From the NCBI GenBank assembly GCA_014378715.1, contig JACMNE010000070.1:1-64000 (forward strand): a stretch of DNA of 64,000 nucleotides. Reading direction: 5' to 3'. A program made the position numbers and the translations under genes. The notes below the pieces were generated by a model that saw only the letters and a program-made list of their open reading frames with translations, was not told the DNA's origin and did not search any database. This DNA comes from Microbacteriaceae bacterium (GTDB lineage: Bacteria; Actinomycetota; Actinomycetes; Actinomycetales; Microbacteriaceae). The first letter of the stretch is position 1. Every line of letters begins with the position of its first letter. Shown here in pieces: positions 55,739 to 64,000 of this stretch.

Positions 55739-57220
55739 ATGACCATCAACACCGCCACCCACGCCCCCCTCCACAGCTCCTCTCCCGCAGCGGACGACGC
55801 AGCCGACAGCCACTCGATTCCCCCGGAGACCCAGAGTCCCGCCCTGCCCGCCGCTGTCGAAGCCGACCTGCAGCAGAAGGCCAAGGACCACCTCTGGATG
55901 CACTTCACCCGACAGTCGGGGATGGAGGACGGCCACGGCGTGCCCATCATCGTCAAGGGCGAGGGGCACCACATCTGGGACAGCCGTGGCAGGAAGTACC
56001 TCGACGGGCTGTCCGGGCTCTTCGTGGTGAACGCCGGCCACGGCCGTAGGAGCCTGGCGCAGGTCGCCGCGAAGCAGGCGGAGGAGCTCTCCTTCTTCCC
56101 GATCTGGTCCTACGCGCACCCCGCCGCGATCGAACTCGCCGACCGGCTCGCCGACTACGCGCCCGGCGACCTGAACCGGGTGTTCTTCTCGACCGGAGGC
56201 GGCGAGGCGGTCGAGACCGCGTTCAAGCTCGCGAAGTACTACTGGAAGCTGCAGGGGCGCCCGACCAAGCACAAGGTGATCTCCCGGGCGATCGCCTACC
56301 ACGGCACCTCGCAGGGAGCTTTGGCCATCACCGGCATCCCGGCGATGAAGGAGATGTTCGAACCCGTCACCCCCGGCGGCTTCCGGGTGCCGAATACCAA
56401 CTTCTACCGGGCGCCCGAGCACGCCGACGACCTCAACGCTTTCGGCCAGTGGTCGGCCAACCGCATCGAGGAGATGATCCTCTTCGAGGGGCCGGAGACG
56501 GTCGCCGCGGTGTTCCTCGAGCCGGTGCAGAACAGCGGCGGATGCTTCCCGCCGCCGCCCGGGTATTTCGAGCGGGTCAGGCAGATCTGCGACCAGTACG
56601 ACGTGTTGCTCGTCGCCGACGAGGTCATCACGGCGTTCGGCCGGATCGGCAACATGTTCGCATCGACGACCTACGGCATCGAGCCGGATATGATCACCTG
56701 CGCGAAGGGGATGACCAGCGGATACTCGCCAATCGGCGCCACCATCGTCAGTGAGAAGATCTACGAGCCGTTCAAGCACGGCGACACTGCCTTCTATCAC
56801 GGTTACACGTTCGGGGGGCACCCGGTGTCCGCCGCCGTCGCCCTCGCGAACCTCGATATCTTCGAGGAGGAGAAGCTGAATGAGAACGTGCGGGAGAACT
56901 CGCCCATCTTCCGCGCGACCCTCGAGAAGCTGCTCGACCTCCCCATTGTGGGAGACGTGCGCGGTGACGGGTACTTCTTCGGCATCGAGCTGGTCAAGGA
57001 CAAGGTCACCAAGGAGACCTTCGACGATGACGAGTCCGAGCGGCTCCTGCGCGGATTCCTCTCGAAGGCGCTCTTCGAGGCCGGCCTCTACTGCCGGGCG
57101 GACGACCGGGGCGACCCCGTCATCCAGCTCGCCCCGCCGCTGACCACCGGACCGGCCGAGTTCGACGAGATCGAGGGAATCCTGCGGACCGTGCTGACGG
57201 AGGCCTGGACCCTCATCTGA
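55739..57220 (+). CDS. Class III aminotransferase, putrescine/polyamine aminotransferase-like
   Basis: GHHIWDSRGRKYLDGLSGLFVVNAGHGRRSL...FFSTGGGEAVETAFKLAKYYW...LLVADEVITAFGRIG...CAKGMTSGYSPIGATIVS. Confidence 0.9.
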   Translation: MTINTATHAPLHSSSPAADDAADSHSIPPETQSPALPAAVEADLQQKAKDHLWMHFTRQSGMEDGHGVPIIVKGEGHHIWDSRGRKYLDGLSGLFVVNAGHGRRSLAQVAAKQAEELSFFPIWSYAHPAAIELADRLADYAPGDLNRVFFSTGGGEAVETAFKLAKYYWKLQGRPTKHKVISRAIAYHGTSQGALAITGIPAMKEMFEPVTPGGFRVPNTNFYRAPEHADDLNAFGQWSANRIEEMILFEGPETVAAVFLEPVQNSGGCFPPPPGYFERVRQICDQYDVLLVADEVITAFGRIGNMFASTTYGIEPDMITCAKGMTSGYSPIGATIVSEKIYEPFKHGDTAFYHGYTFGGHPVSAAVALANLDIFEEEKLNENVRENSPIFRATLEKLLDLPIVGDVRGDGYFFGIELVKDKVTKETFDDDESERLLRGFLSKALFEAGLYCRADDRGDPVIQLAPPLTTGPAEFDEIEGILRTVLTEAWTLI

Positions 57221-57235
57221 GCTGACCCACCTGAG

Positions 57236-58786
57236 TCACTCCCCCGTCGCGAACGCCCATTCGGGCAGGCGGCCGGTGCCGAGCACCCCGAGCAGGAGGT
57301 GCGCGAACCGGTCGCCAGGGTTCACCTCGATCGCCCGCGCAGCGAGCCGGGCGGCGAGCGAACTTCTGCCGAGGGACCAATGGAGCCAGGCGAGCATCCC
57401 CAGCAGCGGTGCGACCGCCGACCGCGGGGAGCGCGCGGCCACCTGCCGGATGAGCCAGATGGCGACCTCGATGCGATCGGGATCGGGCCTGGGGCCGTTC
57501 CCCCAGACGAGACTGGCGATGTCCGGCCTGGGGTGCGGATCGTCGTAGGGTCCGAGCGGCGGTGTCTCGCGTGGGTCTCGGTCGCGTGGGTCTCGGTCGC
57601 GTGGGTCTCGGTCGCGTGGATCTCGGTCGCGAGGATCCCGGACCCACGGCTCGCCCGCGTCATCCTGATTCTCGTCTCCCGCCGGGTCGTCCCACGCCCG
57701 GTCGTCCCACGCCCGATCGTCCCACGCCCGATCGTCCCACGCCCGGTCGTCCCCCTGCTGATCATGCCACTCGCCATCGTCCCCGTCGGGGCCGTCCGGC
57801 GACGGCTCGCCCATCCATCGCCCGCCCGTGCGGTGGGTGGGCACCGGAGCGGCGGAACGCAGCCCGCCGTCCAGCGCCGCCTCCCCGATCATCCGGCCAA
57901 ACGCCCACTGGAGCATGGCGGCCGTGCGCACGGCAGGCACCCCGGCGCACCAGATCAGCAACGCGGCCGTGAAGTCATCGAGCGACCACGTGCCGGTTGC
58001 GCCGGCCACGTTGGCATCAGATGCCCCGAATCCCGGATTCCCCGGTCTTCCGGCTCCGGCCGCGCCGTCGAGCACCTGTTCGAAGAACAGCGGAAGATCG
58101 CGGAGATGGTCGACACCGGCGAGGTGGTCCCCCGGCCGACGCCGGCCCTCCCGCTGATTCCAGTCGTCATCGTGATCGGCGCGGTCCCAGGGCGCGGTGA
58201 CCAGCAGCGGCACACCGAACCCTCGCGGCGCCGGTGCGAAGGCGACCTCGAAGCGGACGAGGATCCTCGCAACGCGCTCCCTGACGGCGAGGTCAGCGGG
58301 AGGCAGCTCTGCCCCGTCGGCGATGAGGCCGAGGGGGCGCGACGGCACCTCGCGGTGGATCGGCGACGCGGTGATCTCGTCGAGGGGGCGCCGCATTCCC
58401 GACCCCGGCCGGTCCTGGTACGTCGCCCACCCGTCGACCCCGACGCAGAGCGCATCGCGGACAAGGAACCCCGACCTCTCCGCCCGCCGCACGATCTCGA
58501 GCATGAGGCCCGCGTAGGGCACGTGGTTCGAGCCGCCGAGGGCCCGGTCGGTGTAGATCACCGGGACGACCGCGTCGGCGGCCCGCACCTTGCAGAGGAA
58601 GCCGACCATCGTCGACGCGACCGGGCCGGTCGGCCCAGTGCCGGGGAGGTCGAACCGCAGCACGGCACATGTGCGGTTGCCGGTGAAGGCGACCAGCATG
58701 ATGCTGTTCCTGGGCTGGTAGCCCGCGATCTGCGGGAGTAGTGCGAGGAAGTCCTGCGCCTCGCGCGCCTTCACAACCTTGGTCAT
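57236..58786 (-). CDS. DUF4192-family protein with two repetitive linkers
   Basis: VKAREAQDFLALLPQIAGYQPRNSIMLVAFTGNRTCAVLRFDLP (DUF4192 start); internal DDRAW and RDPRD pentapeptide arrays. Confidence 0.82.
   Translation of the reverse strand: MTKVVKAREAQDFLALLPQIAGYQPRNSIMLVAFTGNRTCAVLRFDLPGTGPTGPVASTMVGFLCKVRAADAVVPVIYTDRALGGSNHVPYAGLMLEIVRRAERSGFLVRDALCVGVDGWATYQDRPGSGMRRPLDEITASPIHREVPSRPLGLIADGAELPPADLAVRERVARILVRFEVAFAPAPRGFGVPLLVTAPWDRADHDDDWNQREGRRRPGDHLAGVDHLRDLPLFFEQVLDGAAGAGRPGNPGFGASDANVAGATGTWSLDDFTAALLIWCAGVPAVRTAAMLQWAFGRMIGEAALDGGLRSAAPVPTHRTGGRWMGEPSPDGPDGDDGEWHDQQGDDRAWDDRAWDDRAWDDRAWDDPAGDENQDDAGEPWVRDPRDRDPRDRDPRDRDPRDRDPRETPPLGPYDDPHPRPDIASLVWGNGPRPDPDRIEVAIWLIRQVAARSPRSAVAPLLGMLAWLHWSLGRSSLAARLAARAIEVNPGDRFAHLLLGVLGTGRLPEWAFATGE
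57571..57630. repeat. 15-bp tandem repeat, 4 copies (GTGGGTCTCGGTCGC)
   Basis: Units at 57571, 57586, 57601 identical; 57616 has one mismatch. Encodes RDPRD on the minus strand. Confidence 0.95.
57691..57750. repeat. 15-bp tandem repeat, 4 copies (CCCACGCCCGRTCGT)
   Basis: Units at 57691, 57706, 57721, 57736 differ only at one G/A position. Encodes DDRAW on the minus strand. Confidence 0.95.
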
Positions 58787-58925
58787 CCCCCGAGCCTGAC
58801 GACCCGAGACCGCCCGGCGGCCGGGGCGGTGCGATCGGTGGAGAACCGACTGGTGGGGATAACTCGGCGGGCGGATGGCTCCGCAGCAGACGGTTCCCGG
58901 GAGGACCGCTGAAGGAGCCCCGAGA

Positions 58926-60640
58926 TCAGACCGTGTCGTCGACCGGCGCCGCGAATTGCGAGGTGAAGAGGTCGAAGTACGCTCCCCCGCGCTCCAGCAG
59001 CTCGGTGTGGGTCCCCTGCTCGACGATGCTTCCGGCCACCATCACGAGGATCAGGTCGGCGTCGCGGATCGTGGACAGGCGGTGCGCGATGACGAAGCTC
59101 GTGCGGTCGGACCGAAGAGCCGACATCGCCTTCTGCACGAGCACCTCCGTGCGGGTGTCGACCGAGCTGGTCGCCTCATCCAGGATGAGCACACTCGGCC
59201 TCGCGAGGAACGCGCGGGCGATCGTCAGCAGCTGCTTCTCGCCCGCGCTGACGTTCTCGGCGTTGTCGTCGAGCACGGTGTCGTAACCGTCGGCGGGGGC
59301 GTGCACGAAGCGATCAACGTAGGTCGCAGTCGCAGCGTCCATGATCTCCTCCTCGCTGGCCCCCGGACGACCGTAGGCGATGTTGTCGCGGATGGTGCCT
59401 CCGAACAGCCAGGTGTCCTGCAGCACCATTCCCATGCGCGAGCGCACCTCTCCTCTCGGCAGCGTCGCGATGTCGACGCCGTCAAGGGTGATCCGCCCGG
59501 AGTCGATCTCGTAGAACCGCTCCATCAGGCCGACGAGGGTGGTCTTGCCCGCCCCGGTCGGCCCGACGATGGCTACGGTCTGGCCCGGCTCCGCCACCAG
59601 CGACAGATTGTCGATGAGCGGCACGTCGGGTACGTACCGGAACGACACGTTCTCGAACACCAACCGGCCGCTGGAGATGCCGAGGGTCGGGAGCGTGTCG
59701 CGGGCGAGATCCGCCGTGGACGCAGCCGCATCATCCGCCGTCTGCTCGGTCGCATCGAGGAGTTCGAAGACCCGCTCGGAAGAAGCGACCCCGGACTGCA
59801 GGAGGTTGGCCATCGACCCGAGCTGGGTGAGCGGCTGAGTGAACTGCCGGGAGTACTGACGGACGACTCCGTCGACAGCACCTCGCTGATCCGGTCGGCG
59901 CAGACGGCGGCGCGCGGGATCAGCACCGCCATAAACGTGGACATCGTCACCGCCATCAGGATCTGCATCAGGTAGCTGAGGAACGCGGTGAGCGTGCCGA
60001 TCTGCATCGACCCGCTGTCGACCCGGAACGCTCCGAACGAGATGACGGCGACACTGGACACGTTGAGTACAAGCAGCACCACCGGGAACATCAGCGCGAA
60101 CAGCCGGCCGGCTCGGATCGACACATCCATCACCTCCTCGTTCGCGACGGCGAAGCGGCGCTCCTCGAGCCCCTCACGCACGAAGGCGCGGATGACGCGG
60201 ATGCCGGCGAGCTGCTCCCGCAGCACCCGGTTCACGTTGTCGGTGCGCACCTGCATCGGGCGGAACAGGGGCACCATCCGCACGATGATGGCGCCGAGGG
60301 CGATGAGCAGCACGGGCACGCTCACCGCGAGCAGCCAGGACAGCTCGATGTCCTGTCGCAGCGCCATGATCACGCCGCCGATCGCGAGAATCGGCGCCGA
60401 GACGAGCAGGGTGCAGGTCATCAGCACGAGCATCTGCACCTGCTGTACGTCGTTTGTGGTGCGGGTGATCAGCGACGGTGCCCCGAACCTCGTCACCTCG
60501 CGCTCGCTGAAGGTGCCGACCCGGTGGAAGATCGCCGCACGCAGGTCGCATCCGACGCTCATTGCCGCGCGGGCCCCGAAGTAGACGGCGGCGACGGAGC
60601 AGATGACCTGGCAGAGCGTGATGGCGAGCATTGCTGTGCC
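58926..60640 (-). pseudogene. Chimeric remnant of two tandem ABC exporter half-transporters
   Basis: Frame 1 (from ~60640): AMLAITLCQVICSVAAVYFGAR...[20 protein letters not shown] is a TMD lacking its N-terminus and its NBD. It is followed out of frame by [38 protein letters not shown]...[23 protein letters not shown]..., the end of a second TMD plus NBD. Confidence 0.8.
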
Positions 60641-60649
60641 GTCCTTCGG

Positions 60650-61217
60650 TCGGTTCCAGGCGAGCGGATGTCCCGGCGACGCCCCTGAGGACCATGTCCG
60701 TCAGTTCGGTGTCGGTCATCGGGTCGCCGTCGTTCAGCGGCGGCAGCGCCGAGGAGAACGCGAGGAACCGCACCACCTGGCCGACGCGCTGCGGGCTGCA
60801 GTTGAGCTCGTCTTCGTTCGACTCGAAGAGGGTCGCGTTCACCGCGGTGAACGCGAACCGGTCCGGCTTCTCGCGGGGGTGATGGAACTCGCCGAGCGAG
60901 GCGATCATGCCGAAGACGAGTTCAAAGTGGCCGCGCAGCAGCGCGATGACCGCCGCGACCTTCGTCTCGAGGGACAGGTCGGGGTCGATGCCGCCGAGCA
61001 ATGAGAGGAGGGCAGCCGGGTCCAGGTGGCGCGTGCTCGCCGCGCTGATCAGGCTCTCCTTGTCGCCGAACGCGCGGAAGACCGTGCCCTCCGCGACGCC
61101 GGCCCGTTCGGCCACCTGCCTGGTCGTCACGTCACGCCCGTGGGCGATGATCAGTGGGATGGCCGCATCGAGATTCAGGGCCCGGCGGTCGTCGATCGAG
61201 AGGGGTTTCGCGCGCAT
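60650..61217 (-). pseudogene. TetR-family regulator, apparently fused out of frame to the ABC remnant and lacking its native 3' end
   Basis: RRALNLDAAIPLIIAHGRDVTTRQVAERAGVAEGTVFRAFGDKESLISAA HTH. The frame has no stop before running into the ABC sequence; the native 3' end is unknown. Confidence 0.65.
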
Positions 61218-61256
61218 GTCCCACGTCAACTCAGTGAGCGCTCACTCACTACGCTG

Positions 61257-62219
61257 TCACGCGAATATTTCGGAGATCTCCGCGATGTCGGCCTCGGACG
61301 CGTTCCAGGAGGTCGCGGCATCCGCATTCTGCACGATCTGCTCCGGACGGCTCGCCCCCGCGATGACGCTGGTGAGGCCGGGCTGGGCTAGGAGCCAGGC
61401 GAAGGTCGCCTCGAGCATACCGACGCCCCGCTCGGCGCAGAATTCGGCATAGCGGTCGACGGCGACCCACGGCACGGCCTCGAGTAGCTGAGGCTTGGTG
61501 TGCATGATGCGGCTGTCGGCCGGTCCGCCGTCGCGGGAGAACTTGCCGGTGAGGATGCCGTTGAAGAGCGGGAAGTACGGCAGGAAGCCGATGCCGAGGG
61601 CGCGGGTCGCTGGCAGCACCTCGTCCTCGACGCCGCGGACGATCAGGCTGTACTCGTCCTGAGCGGAGATGAACTTGGGGTGAGCGCCGAGCTGGGCCAC
61701 GTATTCGGCCTGCGCGATCTGCCAACCCGGCAGGTTCGAGTGGCCGATGTAGCGCACCTTGCCCTCGGTGATGAGCTCGTCGAGGGCGGCGATGGTCTCC
61801 TCGATCGGCGTCACCGGGTCGGGTACGTGCAGCTGGTAGAGGTCGATCCAGTCGGTCTGCAGGCGGCGAAGGGAGTTCTCGACGGCGATGCGGATGTACC
61901 GGCGGGATCCCCGCGCACCCCAGTCGGGGCCGTTTGTCCCGGCCATGTCCATGCCGAATTTCGTGGCGAGCACGATGTCGGAGCGCCGCCCGCGCAGCGC
62001 GTTGCCCATCAGCGTCTCGCTGAGGCCGCGCGCCGAACCGTAGATGTCGGCGGTGTCGAACAGGGTGACGCCCGCGTCGATCGCCGCCGTGATCACGGCA
62101 TCCGTGCCCTCCTGGGTCTGGGTGAACGTGCGGTCGCGCCCGAAGTTGTTGCAGCCCAGCCCGATCGTCGAGACGACCAGGCCAGAGGTTCCGAGCGTGC
62201 GGTAGTCGATGTCAGCCAT
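61257..62219 (-). CDS. Aldo/keto reductase
   Basis: DYRTLGTSGLVVSTIGLGCNNFG...GVTLFDTADIYGSARGLSETLMG...YIGHSNLPGWQIAQAEYVAQL. Confidence 0.93.
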   Translation of the reverse strand: MADIDYRTLGTSGLVVSTIGLGCNNFGRDRTFTQTQEGTDAVITAAIDAGVTLFDTADIYGSARGLSETLMGNALRGRRSDIVLATKFGMDMAGTNGPDWGARGSRRYIRIAVENSLRRLQTDWIDLYQLHVPDPVTPIEETIAALDELITEGKVRYIGHSNLPGWQIAQAEYVAQLGAHPKFISAQDEYSLIVRGVEDEVLPATRALGIGFLPYFPLFNGILTGKFSRDGGPADSRIMHTKPQLLEAVPWVAVDRYAEFCAERGVGMLEATFAWLLAQPGLTSVIAGASRPEQIVQNADAATSWNASEADIAEISEIFA

Positions 62220-62333
62220 GCTCCGAGGCTAGTGGACCGGTCCGGTCCTCCCCATGTGTCGAGGAGGACGCCGCCGTTCCCTGATGTCCGAAAACCGCGA
62301 GCCGGGGGTCCGTCGGACGGTTACGGTCGGAGC

Positions 62334-62879
62334 ATGAGTACTTTGACAGCGGATGTCGCGACAGCCGTCATCGCCCCCCCGGATTCCTCGCCCTCGGCCA
62401 TCCTGATCCGGCGCATCGACAGCCCGATCGGGCGCATCGAGATCCTCAGCGACGGGCACGCCATCACCTCGCTCGCGATCGAGCACGAGGGGCACCTCCC
62501 CCACGACGGTCTGCCCGACGACGGCTGCCCCGTTCTCGAGGCGGCGGCCGCGCAGCTCACCGAGTACTTCGCCGGCACCCGCACGACCTTCGAGCTGCCG
62601 GTCGTCCTGGTCGGCACCGCGTTCCAGCGTGCCGTCTGGCAGGAGCTGGTGGCGCTCCCCTGGGGCGCGACGAGCTCCTACGGCCAGATCGGCCTGGCCA
62701 CGGGGCGTCCCACCGCCGGTCGCGCCGTGGGCGGTGCCGTCGGCGCGAATCCGGTGCCGATCATCATCGGCTGCCACCGCGTCCTCGCCGCGAACCGGCG
62801 CATCACCGGCTACAGCGCGGGCGCCGGCGTCCCCACGAAGGTGTGGTTGCTCGATCACGAGGGCATCGGGCACGCGTGA
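62334..62879 (+). CDS. ogt: Methylated-DNA--protein-cysteine methyltransferase
   Basis: GTAFQRAVWQELVALPWGATSSYGQIGLATGRPTAGRAVGGAVGANPVPIIIGCHRVLAANRRITGYSAG. Confidence 0.92.
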   Translation: MSTLTADVATAVIAPPDSSPSAILIRRIDSPIGRIEILSDGHAITSLAIEHEGHLPHDGLPDDGCPVLEAAAAQLTEYFAGTRTTFELPVVLVGTAFQRAVWQELVALPWGATSSYGQIGLATGRPTAGRAVGGAVGANPVPIIIGCHRVLAANRRITGYSAGAGVPTKVWLLDHEGIGHA

Positions 62880-63544
62880 GCGCGCCTGTGGCCGGGGGCA
62901 TGGGTGCGCCAGGTGGCACCTCGAATGCAGGTCCGTCGGGCGACGGCGCCCGGCCTCCCGCAGTGATCGTCGACGACGCCGGGGTAGGCCGCTGCGCCTG
63001 GTCCGCGAAGGATCCGGAATACCGCCGCTACCACGACGAGGAATGGGGCACCGAATTGCGCGGCGACCGCCCCCTGTTCGAGAAGCTGAGCCTCGAGGGC
63101 TTCCAGGCCGGCCTGTCCTGGATCACGATCCTGCGCCGTCGCCCCACCTTCCGCGCGGCGTTCGCTGACTTCGACATCCCCTCGGTCGCCTCCTTCACCG
63201 AAGCGGATGTCGCGCGCCTGATGCTCGACGCCGGCATCATCCGCAACCGGGCGAAGATCGAGGCGACCATCGCGAACGCGCGCATCACCGGTGACCTCAC
63301 GCGCGAGGATCCGGGTGCGCTCGACCGCCTGCTCTGGGGCTTCGCACCCCCGCCCCGGGCATCACCGCCCACTGGAGCGGGCGACATCCCCGCCGTCACG
63401 GCTGAGTCCACCGCGATGAGCGTTGCCCTCCGTTCTCTGGGCTACCGGTTCGTCGGCCCCACCACGCTCTACGCGCTGATGCAGTCCAGCGGCATGGTCC
63501 ACGATCACGTCGCGGGCTGCTGGCGCGCCGCCGCCTCGCGCTGA
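62876..63544 (+). CDS. tag: DNA-3-methyladenine glycosylase I
   Basis: RCAWSAKDPEYRRYHDEEWGTELRGDRPLFEKLSLEGFQAGLSWITILRRRPTFRAAF...LGYRFVGPTTLYALMQSSGMVHDHVAGCWR. GTG start overlaps the ogt stop. Confidence 0.94.
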   Translation: MSAPVAGGMGAPGGTSNAGPSGDGARPPAVIVDDAGVGRCAWSAKDPEYRRYHDEEWGTELRGDRPLFEKLSLEGFQAGLSWITILRRRPTFRAAFADFDIPSVASFTEADVARLMLDAGIIRNRAKIEATIANARITGDLTREDPGALDRLLWGFAPPPRASPPTGAGDIPAVTAESTAMSVALRSLGYRFVGPTTLYALMQSSGMVHDHVAGCWRAAASR

Positions 63545-63675
63545 CCGCGCCGGACCGCACCGGACCGCACACATCTGCCCTGGGCGGAACGGATGGGGCT
63601 CACCGACCCCCACCGACCCTCATCGGCCCTGACCGGGGCGGGGCTCTCTCTACCGGGCGCCACCGGACGCGCAGA

Positions 63676-64000
63676 TCACGCCTGAGAAGCCCGCCGGACG
63701 CCAGCCACAATCGCGTCGACCGTCAGCTCCAGCTCACCCGGCGCACCGCGCACCAGCCGCACGCCGGTCGCCGACGCCCAGTCGAGCAGCGACTCGACAC
63801 TGTCGTGGTCGATCGCGGCGTCCAGGAGCGCCCGCACGAACTCGCCCTTGCCCTTCTTGTTGAAGTGGTTGAGCGCGCGCGCGCGCCCGTCGGGCCCGAT
63901 CGAGACCACACGCAGGAAGTAGGCGCCGTCTGGCACGGGTCCGAGGTGCGCGTACGCCTCGGAGCGCAGGTCGAGAACGAGGCCGGCGTGGTCTGCGAGC
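63676..64000 (-). CDS. yaaA: YaaA-family (peroxide stress) protein, C-terminal part, continues past the window edge
   Basis: Open frame from the edge: LADHAGLVLDLRSEAYAHLGPVPDGAYFLRV...NHFNKKGKGEFVRALLDAAIDHDSVESLLDWASATGVRLVRGAPGELEL. Confidence 0.85.
   Translation of the reverse strand, partial: LADHAGLVLDLRSEAYAHLGPVPDGAYFLRVVSIGPDGRARALNHFNKKGKGEFVRALLDAAIDHDSVESLLDWASATGVRLVRGAPGELELTVDAIVAGVRRASQA

Noticed and set aside
57566-57755. Possible CRISPR array
   Set aside because: The repeats are contiguous 15-bp in-frame coding units with no spacers and no cas genes nearby.
1137-63210. Interpreting the AGCGGATGY word as a strand-biased chromosome-segregation (KOPS-like) signal
   Set aside because: The hand count is about equal in both orientations over this window, so no strand skew can be claimed here.

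Overview
The window is high-GC actinobacterial DNA. Gene content and style suggest Micrococcales/Microbacteriaceae; this taxonomic guess is inference. Products are called from motifs read in the supplied translations, with starts often re-picked from overlapping start/stop codons. No rRNA, tRNA, CRISPR array, phage or transposase was recognised. Left to right: (1) a GH127-like glycosidase fragment running off the left edge into poly-C/G-rich, probably unreliable sequence, divergent from a LacI regulator; (2) an Nramp-like transporter and ispG; (3) a ~16 kb catabolic/uptake island (mmsA, mmsB, LysR, MFS/MHS transporter, two alpha/beta hydrolases, a CoA-transferase pair, a 3-hydroxybutyrate-dehydrogenase-like SDR, TetR, acyl-CoA synthetase, complete branched-chain-type ABC importer); (4) an rseP-like M50 protease, a Ser/Thr kinase with a coupled lipoprotein, and dxr, so the usual dxr-rseP-ispG order is kept but split by two insertions; (5) a two-domain FKBP lipoprotein, an OsmC protein, a polyamine/GABA locus (gabT, asparaginase, class III aminotransferase, potABCD-like ABC importer); (6) an ~18 kb co-oriented module: FtsK/SpoIIIE (EccC-like) ATPase, zinc-ribbon/FHA protein, transglutaminase, DUF58, MoxR, a 1963-aa membrane-anchored repeat/Fn3 protein, Ser/Thr kinase, PP2C phosphatase and a second FHA protein, with no recognisable WXG100 or other ESX genes; this is the best candidate for an under-described system; (7) a second polyamine catabolic locus; (8) a DUF4192 gene with two minisatellites, a probably decayed TetR/ABC-exporter locus with two deletion-like junctions, an aldo/keto reductase, an ogt-tag repair pair and a truncated yaaA. 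A dispersed word AGCGGATGY (reverse complement RCATCCGCT) is strikingly frequent and is read in several reading frames using codons that look atypical for this DNA.
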